Shown here: positions 1 to 5,168 of the stretch, in pieces
Position numbering within the stretch: the first letter of the stretch is position 1
Layout: the number at the start of each line of letters is the position of its first letter
DNA from: Bryobacterales bacterium
Lineage (GTDB): Bacteria; Acidobacteriota; Terriglobia; Bryobacterales; Bryobacteraceae
Reading direction: 5' to 3'
DNA: 5,168 bases
Assembly (NCBI GenBank): GCA_025456495.1
Contig: JALOKO010000321.1
Span: 1 to 5,168 of the forward strand
The notes under the pieces: model-generated
What the model saw: only the letters and a program-made list of their open reading frames with translations
The model's database searches: none
What the model was told of the DNA's origin: nothing
Translations under genes and position numbers: made by a program

Positions 1-810
1 ATGCTGGAAAACCATGGTGCAACGGCAAGCGATCATTCCATCTGGCTGGCGACAGTGGCGCGCTACGCTTCGCCCGAAGCCGCTCCACGCATTCGAGAGA
101 TCTTTGAGCAGCGAGAACCCGCCTGTCAGGAGGCACTGGTTGGTTATTTTGTCCGTGCGGATCCGGACTACGCTGCCTCCATCCTGGGTGGCAACTGGAA
201 CATGCGCAGTGTTCCGCCACCCTGCCACTTTCAGTACCTGCAAAACGCCGCCAACTACGGCATGGGGCCGGTGCTGGAAAAGTTCCTCACGGCCTATCTG
301 TTCCACAGCCACGTGCCGCTAAAGCAGGCGGCGGCGATGTCTCTGCAGCGGCATGGCAGTCCGGCCGCGCAGGAAGCGCTCTTTGCGGCAATGCGCCATT
401 TCCACAACTACTGGAAAGGCCGCGAGGACGAACTGCAACAGAACAGTGAGGGAACATCTTTCCAGCATGTTTTGGTGCACTCGTTAACGGGCGCAAGCCA
501 TTGGACCCTGCCCGCACAACGCATCCAAGCCCTACGTGACCTCTGCATCGGCGCACAATGTCAACAGCATACCGGTCACCTGATTCAAACGTGGCAGCAA
601 CCGTTGAACGTGAACGCCATTCAGTCCCAAGGTGGCTTTCGCGGCACTCTGGCGCAATACAGCTTCAACTCTCGCGAACAAATGCGTACGCGCATCCGGC
701 AACTGCCCGCGGGAACTCATATTCGGGTATCGGTTGCGGGCGCAGACGCGGAAGCCCTGCGTGCTGTCATCCTCGGCGAAGCCGCCACCGCGGGACTGGT
801 GGTGGACTAG
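1..810 (+). CDS. HEAT-like helical-repeat protein, probably 5'-truncated by the window
   Basis: I do not recognise this protein. The frame is open from the first base to a TAG stop. The window begins exactly on an ATG, but no upstream sequence is present to judge a ribosome site, so the true start may lie further left. The 269 visible residues are mostly amphipathic helices. Residues about 25-63 (SPEAAPRIREIFEQ, then ACQEALVGYFVRAD) and about 89-137 (PVLEKFLTAYL, PLKQAAAMSLQRHGS, AAQEALFAAMRHF) resemble paired HEAT-type helices, including the familiar 'alkaline' small-residue pattern QAAAMSL. A less helical C-terminal part (about 200-269) contains a possible strand-helix unit, THIRVSVAG followed by EALRAVILGEA. 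No catalytic motif, signal peptide or membrane segment is visible. HEAT repeats generally form protein-binding scaffolds; a role here is unknown. It converges on pyrD with a 30-bp gap and no clear terminator hairpin. Confidence 0.72.
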   Translation: MLENHGATASDHSIWLATVARYASPEAAPRIREIFEQREPACQEALVGYFVRADPDYAASILGGNWNMRSVPPPCHFQYLQNAANYGMGPVLEKFLTAYLFHSHVPLKQAAAMSLQRHGSPAAQEALFAAMRHFHNYWKGREDELQQNSEGTSFQHVLVHSLTGASHWTLPAQRIQALRDLCIGAQCQQHTGHLIQTWQQPLNVNAIQSQGGFRGTLAQYSFNSREQMRTRIRQLPAGTHIRVSVAGADAEALRAVILGEAATAGLVVD

Positions 811-840
811 GCCAACTGCCCCGCGCTATTTCGCTGTCTC

Positions 841-1761
841 TTACGGCATCCGTAGCGTACCGGTGAGTTCGCTCACGTGCGCCAGGCCTTGCTTGCGGCA
901 GAAGGCGCCTAGTTCGCTGGCGATGCGCGTGGGGGCGGTGGGGTCCCAGAAGGTGGCTGTGCCCACTTCCACGGCGGTGGCGCCTGCAATCAGGAACTCG
1001 GCGGCGTCTTCCCCCGTGGCGATGCCGCCCAGGCCCACCACCGGAATCTGCACCGCCTTCCAGGCTTCATGCACCATGCGCAGGGCAATGGGCTTGATGG
1101 CCGGGCCGGAGACGCCGCCGAAGCCCGCGCCGATGCGGGGCCTCCGCGTGCGCGCGTCGATGGCCAGGCCAATCACGGTGTTGATAAGCGAGATGGCGTC
1201 GGCCCCGTGCTCTTCGGCGGCCTTGGCCATGGGGGTGATGCTGGCCACGTTCGGCGACAGCTTCACCATCACCGGCCGTTTGGCCACGGCGCGCACGGCG
1301 GCCACCACTTCGCCCAGCATGCAGGGGTCGGCTCCAAAGGCGATCCCGCCCTTCTTGGTGTTGGGGCAACTCACGTTCAACTCGTAGCCCGCCAGACCTT
1401 CGGCGTCTTCCAGCATCCGCACCACTTCCACGTAGTCCTCCATCTGGTAGCCGAAGACATTGGCGAGGATGGGGGCCTGGACATCGCGCAGCTTGGGGAG
1501 CTTTTCCGCCACGAAGGCGCGGACGCCCACGTTCTGCAGGCCCACGGAGTTCATCATGCCGCCCTCGGTTTCCCATAGGCGCGGTTCCGGATTTCCCGCG
1601 ATAGCCTCCCGCGAAAGCCCCTTCACGATGATGCCGCCCAGCGCATTCAGGTCCAGCAGCGAGGCGAATTCCACCCCATAGCCAAAGGTGCCTGATGCCG
1701 CCAGAACCGGATTCCGCAGGGGGACTCCACACAGATTCACGGCCAGCGGATTCGCGCTCAT
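841..1761 (-). CDS. pyrD: dihydroorotate dehydrogenase, class 1B-like catalytic subunit
   Basis: PyrD oxidises dihydroorotate to orotate with FMN, the fourth step of de novo pyrimidine synthesis. The protein is 306 residues, the usual length for class 1B, and is complete. Family landmarks run in order: N-terminal NPVLAASGTFGYG (17-29), the GGIIVKGLS strand with FMN-contacting Lys47, NSVGLQNVG (71-79), ELNVSCPNTKKGG (127-139) with catalytic-base Cys132 (class 2 enzymes use Ser), VMVKLSPN with Lys167, LINT with Asn194, and the FMN phosphate-binding loops GGVSGPA (215-221), VVGLGGI (241-247) and EVGTATF (265-271). Soluble class 1B enzymes pair with the iron-sulfur/FAD subunit PyrK and use NAD+; no pyrK is in this window. 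There is no N-terminal membrane helix, which argues against class 2. The ATG start fits the family N-terminus; upstream is only a weak GGTGG-like ribosome site. The gene is divergent from the transaldolase gene and convergent with the helical-repeat gene. Confidence 0.96.
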   Translation of the reverse strand: MSANPLAVNLCGVPLRNPVLAASGTFGYGVEFASLLDLNALGGIIVKGLSREAIAGNPEPRLWETEGGMMNSVGLQNVGVRAFVAEKLPKLRDVQAPILANVFGYQMEDYVEVVRMLEDAEGLAGYELNVSCPNTKKGGIAFGADPCMLGEVVAAVRAVAKRPVMVKLSPNVASITPMAKAAEEHGADAISLINTVIGLAIDARTRRPRIGAGFGGVSGPAIKPIALRMVHEAWKAVQIPVVGLGGIATGEDAAEFLIAGATAVEVGTATFWDPTAPTRIASELGAFCRKQGLAHVSELTGTLRMP

Positions 1762-1845
1762 CGGGGACCACCGGGATGCACGGCGCTGGAGCGTTGGGAG
1801 ACGAACAATCGCATGAATCAGGTTCGCGCGCGGAATCGGCGCGGC

Positions 1846-1862
1846 TACTCAAATGATATACT
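1846..1862. promoter_or_regulatory. AT-rich island, possible -10 region
   Basis: This is the only AT-rich stretch in an otherwise GC-rich spacer. On the plus strand it contains TATACT (1857-1862), one mismatch from TATAAT. On the minus strand it contains TATCAT, also one mismatch, which would give pyrD a leader of roughly 85 bases. Neither has a recognisable -35 box 16-18 bp upstream, so this is a weak candidate on composition alone. Confidence 0.25.
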
Positions 1863-1961
1863 GCAGGCATTGGAAGCGATAGAGCAGCGCCCTGGGCATG
1901 CGGGCCGATATGGGTGCCTGTGGCTCCTCGCGATTCCCGTTTCCCGTTCGCGAAGGCACGG

Positions 1962-1971
1962 CATTGCAATG
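1962..1971. promoter_or_regulatory. 10-bp palindrome, possible operator
   Basis: CATTGCAATG is a perfect palindrome 61 bp upstream of the transaldolase start codon. Its position would suit a dimeric regulator or an RNA polymerase-overlapping site, but it occurs once in this spacer and matches no operator I can name. Confidence 0.2.
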
Positions 1972-2021
1972 GCCGCGGTCAAGTGTAACGGGCCAGCGTA
2001 CCCATCAGACTCCAACCGCTT

Positions 2022-2025
2022 AGGA
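2022..2025 (+). promoter_or_regulatory. ribosome binding site supporting the GTG start of the transaldolase gene
   Basis: AGGA lies 7 bases before the GTG at 2033. Together with the family-typical N-terminus MKIFVDTAN it fixes this non-ATG start. Confidence 0.7.
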
Positions 2026-2032
2026 ACGTACC

Positions 2033-2692
2033 GTGAAGATTTTCGTTGATACTGCCAACCTTGATGAATTGCGCACCGCCGCCGCCTGGGGCATTGTGGA
2101 CGGTGTCACCACCAACCCCTCGTTGATTGCCAAGGAAGGCAATCCGATTGAGGACCAGATTGCGAAGATCTGCGAGATCGTCGATGGCGACATCAGCGCC
2201 GAAGTGGTGGCCACCGAAGCCAAGGCCATGATTGAGGAGGGCCGCAAACTGGCCGCCATCCATCCCAATGTGGTGGTGAAGCTGCCCCTGACGCGTGATG
2301 GCATCCAGGCCACCAGCGTGTTGAGCAAGGAAGACATCCGGGTAAACGTCACGCTGTGCTTCACGGCCAACCAGGCCATGCTGGCCGCCAAGGCAGGCGC
2401 CTACATCATCAGCCCCTTCGTGGGACGGCTGGATGACCTGGGCATGACCGGCATGGACCTGATTGAGGAAATCGTCACCATCTACGACAACTACGATTAC
2501 CCCACGCAGGTGCTGGCCGCCAGCCTGCGCTCGCCGCTGCACGTGAAGGAAGCCGCACTGGTGGGTTCGCACATCGGCACCATGCCCTTTAAGGTGATTG
2601 ACTCCCTCTTCAACCACCCGCTTACCGACAGCGGCCTGGAGCGCTTCCTGAAGGATTACGAGAAGGTCTTTTCGGCGCAGAAGGCTGGCTAA
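2033..2692 (+). CDS. tal: small transaldolase (Fsa/Tal family), transaldolase-type active site
   Basis: This enzyme would exchange a dihydroxyacetone unit between sedoheptulose-7-phosphate and glyceraldehyde-3-phosphate in the non-oxidative pentose phosphate pathway. At 219 residues it is the short, cytosolic type of transaldolase that shares a fold and subfamily with fructose-6-phosphate aldolase. Visible features of the TIM barrel are FVDTANLDEL with Asp6, GVTTNPSLIA with Asn28, the Schiff-base lysine Lys83 in VVVKLPLT, and AASLRSP (162-168). Two positions separate the activities: E. coli FsaA has Gln59 and Tyr131, while transaldolases have Glu and Phe. Here the equivalents are Glu57 (ISAEVVAT) and Phe129 (ISPFVGRLDD), so I favour transaldolase. 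The start is GTG with AGGA 7 bases upstream. A 37-bp gap without a hairpin leads to the next gene on the same strand, so the two may be co-transcribed. Confidence 0.94.
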   Translation: MKIFVDTANLDELRTAAAWGIVDGVTTNPSLIAKEGNPIEDQIAKICEIVDGDISAEVVATEAKAMIEEGRKLAAIHPNVVVKLPLTRDGIQATSVLSKEDIRVNVTLCFTANQAMLAAKAGAYIISPFVGRLDDLGMTGMDLIEEIVTIYDNYDYPTQVLAASLRSPLHVKEAALVGSHIGTMPFKVIDSLFNHPLTDSGLERFLKDYEKVFSAQKAG

Positions 2693-2729
2693 GCCTTCGC
2701 CCTCCAGGACACCAGGGTCGCCCAACGCC

Positions 2730-3143
2730 GTGGACACCACATCCCTTGTGCTGATTGGCGCGGCTGGCTTAGCGCTGGCCGGAACCAGCGCCGCACTGCT
2801 GTTTCGTCGTTCGCCCGATGCCGCCGCGCGTGAGCAACGCCGCTTGCAACGATTGCTCGAGTCCGGGCGTCTTACCCTGGGTCACCTGGATGAAGTGCGG
2901 GGCGCTCTGGTCTTCTACAGCTACGAGGTAGGTGGTGCGACGTATACCGCCGCGCAGGACCTGGTCTACTTCCCTCAACTGAACCTGGAAGAATTCCGGT
3001 CACTTAGTGGCCCCGTCAACATCCGATACGACAGGGCTAACCCGCCGAACTCCATGGTGCACTGCAGTTCCTGGAGCGGCCTCGGCCTGAAGGCCCAACC
3101 GACACCTGACTACGATTCCAGTTTGAGGAGACTACCCCAATGA
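2730..3143 (+). CDS. small single-helix membrane protein, DUF3592-like
   Basis: The 137-residue product has an N-terminal hydrophobic helix (about 5-25, LVLIGAAGLALAGTSAALLF) followed by RR, which suggests an anchor with the basic end in the cytosol. A charged, coiled-coil-like linker follows (about 32-56, AAREQRRLQRLLESG). The C-terminal domain has a pattern like DUF3592 proteins: a strand FYSYEVGGATYTAAQ (62-76), then VNIRYDRANPPNSMV (96-110), which matches the usual 'v.v.YdP.nP..s.l' ending. No function is established for that family as far as I know, and the match is from recall. The GTG start has only a weak GGGT ribosome site, and translation may depend on read-through from the transaldolase gene. 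Its TGA overlaps the ATG of the Dabb gene, implying coupled translation and related roles. Confidence 0.8.
   Translation: MDTTSLVLIGAAGLALAGTSAALLFRRSPDAAAREQRRLQRLLESGRLTLGHLDEVRGALVFYSYEVGGATYTAAQDLVYFPQLNLEEFRSLSGPVNIRYDRANPPNSMVHCSSWSGLGLKAQPTPDYDSSLRRLPQ
3125..3143 (+). promoter_or_regulatory. ribosome binding site and ATGA stop/start overlap
   Basis: GAGGAG at 3125-3130 lies 9 bases before ATG 3140, and the ATG shares bases with the preceding TGA (3141-3143). The strong site within the upstream gene's 3' end decides the start and indicates translational coupling. Confidence 0.8.
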
Positions 3144-3556
3144 TTTCTTGGAAGAATTTCGGCAAGGCCGGCAAGGCCCTGACGGCCCTGGCGGTGCTGG
3201 GCGCTGTGTTTGGCGTGGGCACGATGGTTGGCGCCGCCAACCTGCAGAAGCCCAAGAGCGTGGTGCACGTCATCACCTTTGCCTGGGCGGCAGGCATTAC
3301 CCCCGCGAAGAAGGCGGAAGTGATGGCGGCGACGGAGAAGATGGCTCGTGACACCCCCGGCCTCACCCGCCTCTGGACCAAGGGCATCAAGGTGCAGGGT
3401 CCGAAGCCAGAGTACGCCAACAACGCCATTGTGATGGAGTTCGAAAGCATGGACGCGTTCAACAAATACGCGGGCAGCCCGGCCCACAAGGCCTGGTATG
3501 AAGTGTGGATTCCGGCCCGCGCCGAAAGCCGCACCCACGACATCACCAACGACTAA
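3140..3556 (+). CDS. Dabb (stress-responsive A/B barrel) domain protein with N-terminal export/anchor segment
   Basis: The 138-residue product has a lysine-rich start (KNFGKAGK), a hydrophobic stretch (about 13-33, ALTALAVLGAVFGVG) and a possible signal-peptidase site near VGAAN (30-34). It is therefore probably secreted to the periplasm or held in the membrane. Residues about 40-135 look like a Dabb domain (ferredoxin-like, usually forming dimeric barrels): the opening strand SVVHVITFAW with the family's early His43, helix TPAKKAEVMAATEKMA, PGLTRLWTKGIKVQG, strand NNAIVMEFES, and the diagnostic YAGSPAHKAWYEVWIP (110-125) with His116. Most Dabb proteins I know are soluble proteins of about 100 residues without an export segment. 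Roles in the family vary, and no reaction can be assigned here. The gene overlaps the DUF3592-like gene by 4 bases and is followed by a hairpin 17 bases after the stop. Confidence 0.88.
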   Translation: MISWKNFGKAGKALTALAVLGAVFGVGTMVGAANLQKPKSVVHVITFAWAAGITPAKKAEVMAATEKMARDTPGLTRLWTKGIKVQGPKPEYANNAIVMEFESMDAFNKYAGSPAHKAWYEVWIPARAESRTHDITND

Positions 3557-3572
3557 GCCACGCTGCAAATCC

Positions 3573-3612
3573 GCAATGCCCATGGTCGCCCTCAAGTGGC
3601 CATGGGCATTGT
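3573..3612. terminator. hairpin between convergent units, probable bidirectional terminator
   Basis: Arms CAATGCCCATGG (3574-3585) and CCATGGGCATTG (3600-3611) are perfectly complementary over 12 bp. The stem extends inward through four more pairs, two of them G-T wobbles, to a 6-base loop (3590-3595), and outward by one G-T pair. It begins 17 bases after the Dabb stop and lies 33 bases beyond the DUF4166 stop, so it can serve both strands. Neither flank has a long T run (TTG after it on the plus strand, ATTTG on the minus), so termination may be imperfect or the structure may mainly protect 3' ends. Confidence 0.75.
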
Positions 3613-3645
3613 TGCGTGTGGTCGCGAAGGCCCACGCCAATCGCC

Positions 3646-4323
3646 TCACTCACGGGATTCAAAGCGAGCGGGTTGCAGGTGTGCGGGCAACTTGCCCGCA
3701 TCGCAACCGACGCGCTGCGATTGGAAACGGCCGCGATACCCGAACAGTCTGCCCCAGATTCCATTTGTCACGGTGACCGTAATCCGAAAGCACTGCGCCT
3801 GGTCGTCATACCATTCGCGTACGTCGGCAATGCCAGAGAAGAACTGCGGGAAGCGGAAGCCCAGCAGCCCTTCGTAGAATCGTTGCTCGGCGGAGCGTAA
3901 TCGCATGCCGCCTTCGGCATCCACGCTGAGTTCCAGATCAACGGCAAGGTGCTGGTGGGTCCCCAGATAATCCACAATGCAGCCGCGCTGTTGGCTGTAG
4001 ATCATGTAGGCATCGAAGCGGCGCGCGCGGCGCGTTTCGAAGGTGCGCACCCAGGTGACAGTCTCGCGCCCCATGGGATCAACGAAGGCATAGTTCTCAA
4101 TCCGGAACGGGATATTGCGCCCGTACTCCGGGAACATGATGCGGCGCCACGTGCCCACGTAGAGGAAGGGCAGCGTGTAGGGCGCGCCGTGCAATACCTC
4201 CTCCATCACTCCCTTACCCACAAGTCCGTATGGCGCCGTACTATCGAAGCCAAAGCGTTCCTGAATGCGGGGATGCAGCTTTGCAAAGTCACTTCCCATG
4301 GCGTGCTGGTAGATGGAGTTCAT
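3646..4323 (-). CDS. DUF4166 domain protein
   Basis: The 225-residue product matches what I recall of DUF4166, a family without known function. Recognisable parts are SIYQHAMGSDFAKLHPRIQ (3-21), GVMEEVLHG (38-46), a strand-rich middle with PFRIENYAFVD and GRETVTWVRTFE, and the C-terminal TVTVTNGIWGRLFGYRGRF (182-200), which is the most characteristic stretch. The pattern of alternating strands suggests a beta-rich, possibly lipid- or polymer-binding fold, but that is inference. No signal peptide or membrane helix is visible. The frame stays open much further upstream, but that part is a shadow of the DoxX-like gene. I chose the ATG at 4321-4323 because it begins the family-like sequence, overlaps the upstream TGA as ATGA, and has an AGGAG ribosome site 11 bases before it. 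It is the last gene of its unit. Confidence 0.87.
   Translation of the reverse strand: MNSIYQHAMGSDFAKLHPRIQERFGFDSTAPYGLVGKGVMEEVLHGAPYTLPFLYVGTWRRIMFPEYGRNIPFRIENYAFVDPMGRETVTWVRTFETRRARRFDAYMIYSQQRGCIVDYLGTHQHLAVDLELSVDAEGGMRLRSAEQRFYEGLLGFRFPQFFSGIADVREWYDDQAQCFRITVTVTNGIWGRLFGYRGRFQSQRVGCDAGKLPAHLQPARFESRE
3671..3708. repeat. two-part inverted repeat inside the 3' end of the DUF4166 gene
   Basis: An inner palindrome TGCGGGCAA (3682-3690) / TTGCCCGCA (3692-3700) is separated by a single base. It is enclosed by a second pair, GGTTGC (3671-3676) / GCAACC (3703-3708). In RNA this would fold into a long hairpin with an asymmetric internal loop, ending about 22 bases before the DUF4166 stop. 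It could be a transcript-stabilising structure, part of termination, or a protein-binding site; it could also be a by-product of GC-rich coding. Confidence 0.6.
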
Positions 4324-4339
4324 GTTCCAGGATGCTCCT
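4320..4339 (-). promoter_or_regulatory. ATGA overlap and ribosome site joining the DoxX-like and DUF4166 genes
   Basis: On the minus strand AGGAG (4335-4339) precedes ATG 4321-4323, whose last two bases begin the TGA stop (4320-4322) of the DoxX-like gene. The 11-base spacing is slightly long, which suits start by re-initiating ribosomes. Confidence 0.7.
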
Positions 4340-5168
4340 CTCCATTGTGCGTGATTGCGCTTTGAGGCGGCATTCGCAGGCAGCGGGAAGCAAACGGCGC
4401 TAAGGGATGCGCAAGGATGCCGACCAACGCCAAGGCGATCACCGCCGCATTCAGCGTTACGGGATTGAACGCAGCCACCAGATACTGGGGGGCATTGACG
4501 GCTACGGAAAGCAAGGCTGCCACCATCGCGGCGATGTTCCACCAGAAGAACCCTCGCCAGCGCCATGTCAACACAGCGAGAGCGGCAATCATCAATTCCA
4601 CCACGCCTACCAGGGGCAGCCATGTGATGGATAACCCGGAGGCGTTCAGCAGATACACCTCGTCGGGGTGCTGCGCCCACAGCTTGGGTGCCGCCCCTTG
4701 CCATAGCCAAATGAAGGCGATGCCCAACCGCGCGACGGCGTGCAGCAATGCGGCGCGACGGGTTGCCGATGGGGGCAATCCGCGCTCCAGCCACAGCCGC
4801 ATGGAATCAAAGCTCCAGGCCGTGGCCCATCCTATCAGCGGGCGAAACGCGAAGCGGTCAATCAGCCTACCCACCAGGCCGAAGCGGGTTTCGTAGTCGT
4901 ACCAGGTGAAGAACCGGGTACTTGGCAGATTCTCGCTGTCCGCGTTCTGGGGAACATACTTCCAGTAGCCGGATCCTTCCGCGATGAGTGACTTACGGTC
5001 TGCTGACCAGAAGCGCAACGCGGAGGACCGGGCGCCACCGGGAAGATCCCGCTCGCCCGTGCTTTCACCCCGACCCTCGATGCGCAATCCAAATCCGATG
5101 CGTGTGGAGTAAACGAACTGTTGGGGCTGCGTTGCATCTGGCCGGGGCAGGTAGCGGATGTGATGGAA
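4320..5168 (-). CDS. SRPBCC-like/DoxX-like membrane protein, N-terminus beyond the window
   Basis: The frame is open to the right edge, so 282 C-terminal residues are visible and the start is missing; a TTG-initiated start at 5087 is unlikely because family-like sequence continues upstream of it. Numbering from the edge, residues 1-130 look like the later part of an SRPBCC (START-like) ligand-binding domain: QFVYSTRIGFGLRIEGRGES, SALRFWSADRKSLIAEGSGYWKYVP, FFTWYDYETRFGLVGRLIDR. Four hydrophobic helices follow at about 139-159, 180-201, 207-228 and 236-255, with PKLW, HPDE and NPVTLNAAVIALALVGI, as in DoxX-like proteins. An inner-membrane location is inferred. DoxX relatives have been linked to quinone and redox chemistry in some bacteria, but no activity can be claimed here. 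The stop overlaps the DUF4166 start, so the two are probably translated together and may act together. Confidence 0.87.
   Translation of the reverse strand, partial: FHHIRYLPRPDATQPQQFVYSTRIGFGLRIEGRGESTGERDLPGGARSSALRFWSADRKSLIAEGSGYWKYVPQNADSENLPSTRFFTWYDYETRFGLVGRLIDRFAFRPLIGWATAWSFDSMRLWLERGLPPSATRRAALLHAVARLGIAFIWLWQGAAPKLWAQHPDEVYLLNASGLSITWLPLVGVVELMIAALAVLTWRWRGFFWWNIAAMVAALLSVAVNAPQYLVAAFNPVTLNAAVIALALVGILAHPLAPFASRCLRMPPQSAITHNGEEHPGT

Larger units (their letters stand above)
1762..2032. promoter_or_regulatory. divergent intergenic region between pyrD and the transaldolase gene
   Basis: This 271-bp spacer separates two divergently transcribed genes and so should carry promoters for both. 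I see no convincing coding sequence: short open frames cross it on both strands, but they lack recognisable protein character and run into the neighbours out of frame. It holds one AT-rich island (about 1846-1862), one perfect 10-bp palindrome (1962-1971), and a short tandem TTCCCG repeat at 1934-1946. No complete -35/-10 pair with normal spacing was found on either strand, and no riboswitch or attenuator structure is obvious. Confidence 0.6.

Noticed and set aside
784..804. CCACC/GGTGG inverted repeat at the end of the helical-repeat gene as a terminator
   Set aside because: Only about five pairs inside coding sequence, with no T run; the 30-bp gap to pyrD also shows no hairpin.
1069..1578. 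Long histidine- and glycine-rich open frame on the plus strand opposite pyrD
   Set aside because: It lies wholly antisense to a clearly functional pyrD, and its odd composition is what reading GC-rich codons backwards gives. No ribosome site or family match.
1929..1952. CGCGA/TCGCG inverted repeat around a TTCCCG tandem repeat
   Set aside because: Five pairs with a 14-base loop is expected by chance in GC-rich DNA.
1067..1969. 300-residue minus-strand open frame overlapping pyrD in another frame
   Set aside because: Arg/Gly/Ala-rich shadow of pyrD; the part upstream of pyrD has no recognisable protein character.
1964..1989. TTGCAA and TGTAAC as a promoter for the transaldolase gene
   Set aside because: Spacing is only 14 bp and each box matches consensus at four of six positions.
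1813..2049. 78-residue plus-strand open frame in the divergent spacer
   Set aside because: No good ribosome site, low-complexity basic composition, and it runs out of frame into the start of the transaldolase gene.
1979..2740. 253-residue minus-strand open frame opposite the transaldolase gene
   Set aside because: Entirely antisense to a well-supported enzyme gene; the translated product has no family features.
3646..4794. 382-residue version of the DUF4166 gene with an upstream extension
   Set aside because: The first 157 residues are an out-of-frame reading of the DoxX-like gene; the ATG at 4323 with ATGA overlap is the sensible start.

Overview
The window is ordinary chromosomal DNA from a GC-rich bacterium. 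It is densely coded, with short spacers, GTG starts on two genes, and two 4-base ATGA stop/start overlaps. The protein styles (class 1B-like PyrD, small transaldolase, secreted Dabb protein, SRPBCC/DoxX-like plus DUF4166 pair) remind me of soil Acidobacteriota such as Bryobacteraceae. That placement is an impression from recall and was not tested. I see no RNA gene, insertion sequence, CRISPR array, phage gene or clear sign of recent transfer.

Layout: (1) 1-810, plus strand: C-terminal part, or all, of a helical-repeat (HEAT-like) protein that I cannot name. (2) 841-1761, minus strand, convergent with it: complete dihydroorotate dehydrogenase, pyrD, class 1B-like. (3) 1762-2032: a 271-bp spacer between divergent genes, which must hold promoters for both sides. 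It has one AT-rich island and one perfect 10-bp palindrome. (4) 2033-3556, plus strand: a probable three-gene unit. It comprises a small transaldolase (Fsa/Tal family, with transaldolase-type rather than aldolase-type active-site residues), a one-helix membrane protein resembling DUF3592, and an exported or membrane-anchored Dabb-domain protein whose start overlaps the previous stop. (5) 3573-3612: a strong hairpin between convergent units, probably a shared terminator. (6) 3646-5168, minus strand: a DUF4166 protein preceded by an SRPBCC-like/DoxX-like membrane protein, again with an ATGA overlap. The latter gene runs off the right edge.

Functionally, the two recognisable enzymes serve pyrimidine synthesis (PyrD) and the non-oxidative pentose phosphate pathway (transaldolase). 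Both feed nucleotide precursors, but they are divergently transcribed and nothing visible links them beyond position. The two overlapping pairs, DUF3592-like/Dabb and DoxX-like/DUF4166, are the least understood content and the best candidates for undescribed envelope-associated modules. I found no evidence of a dramatic new system.
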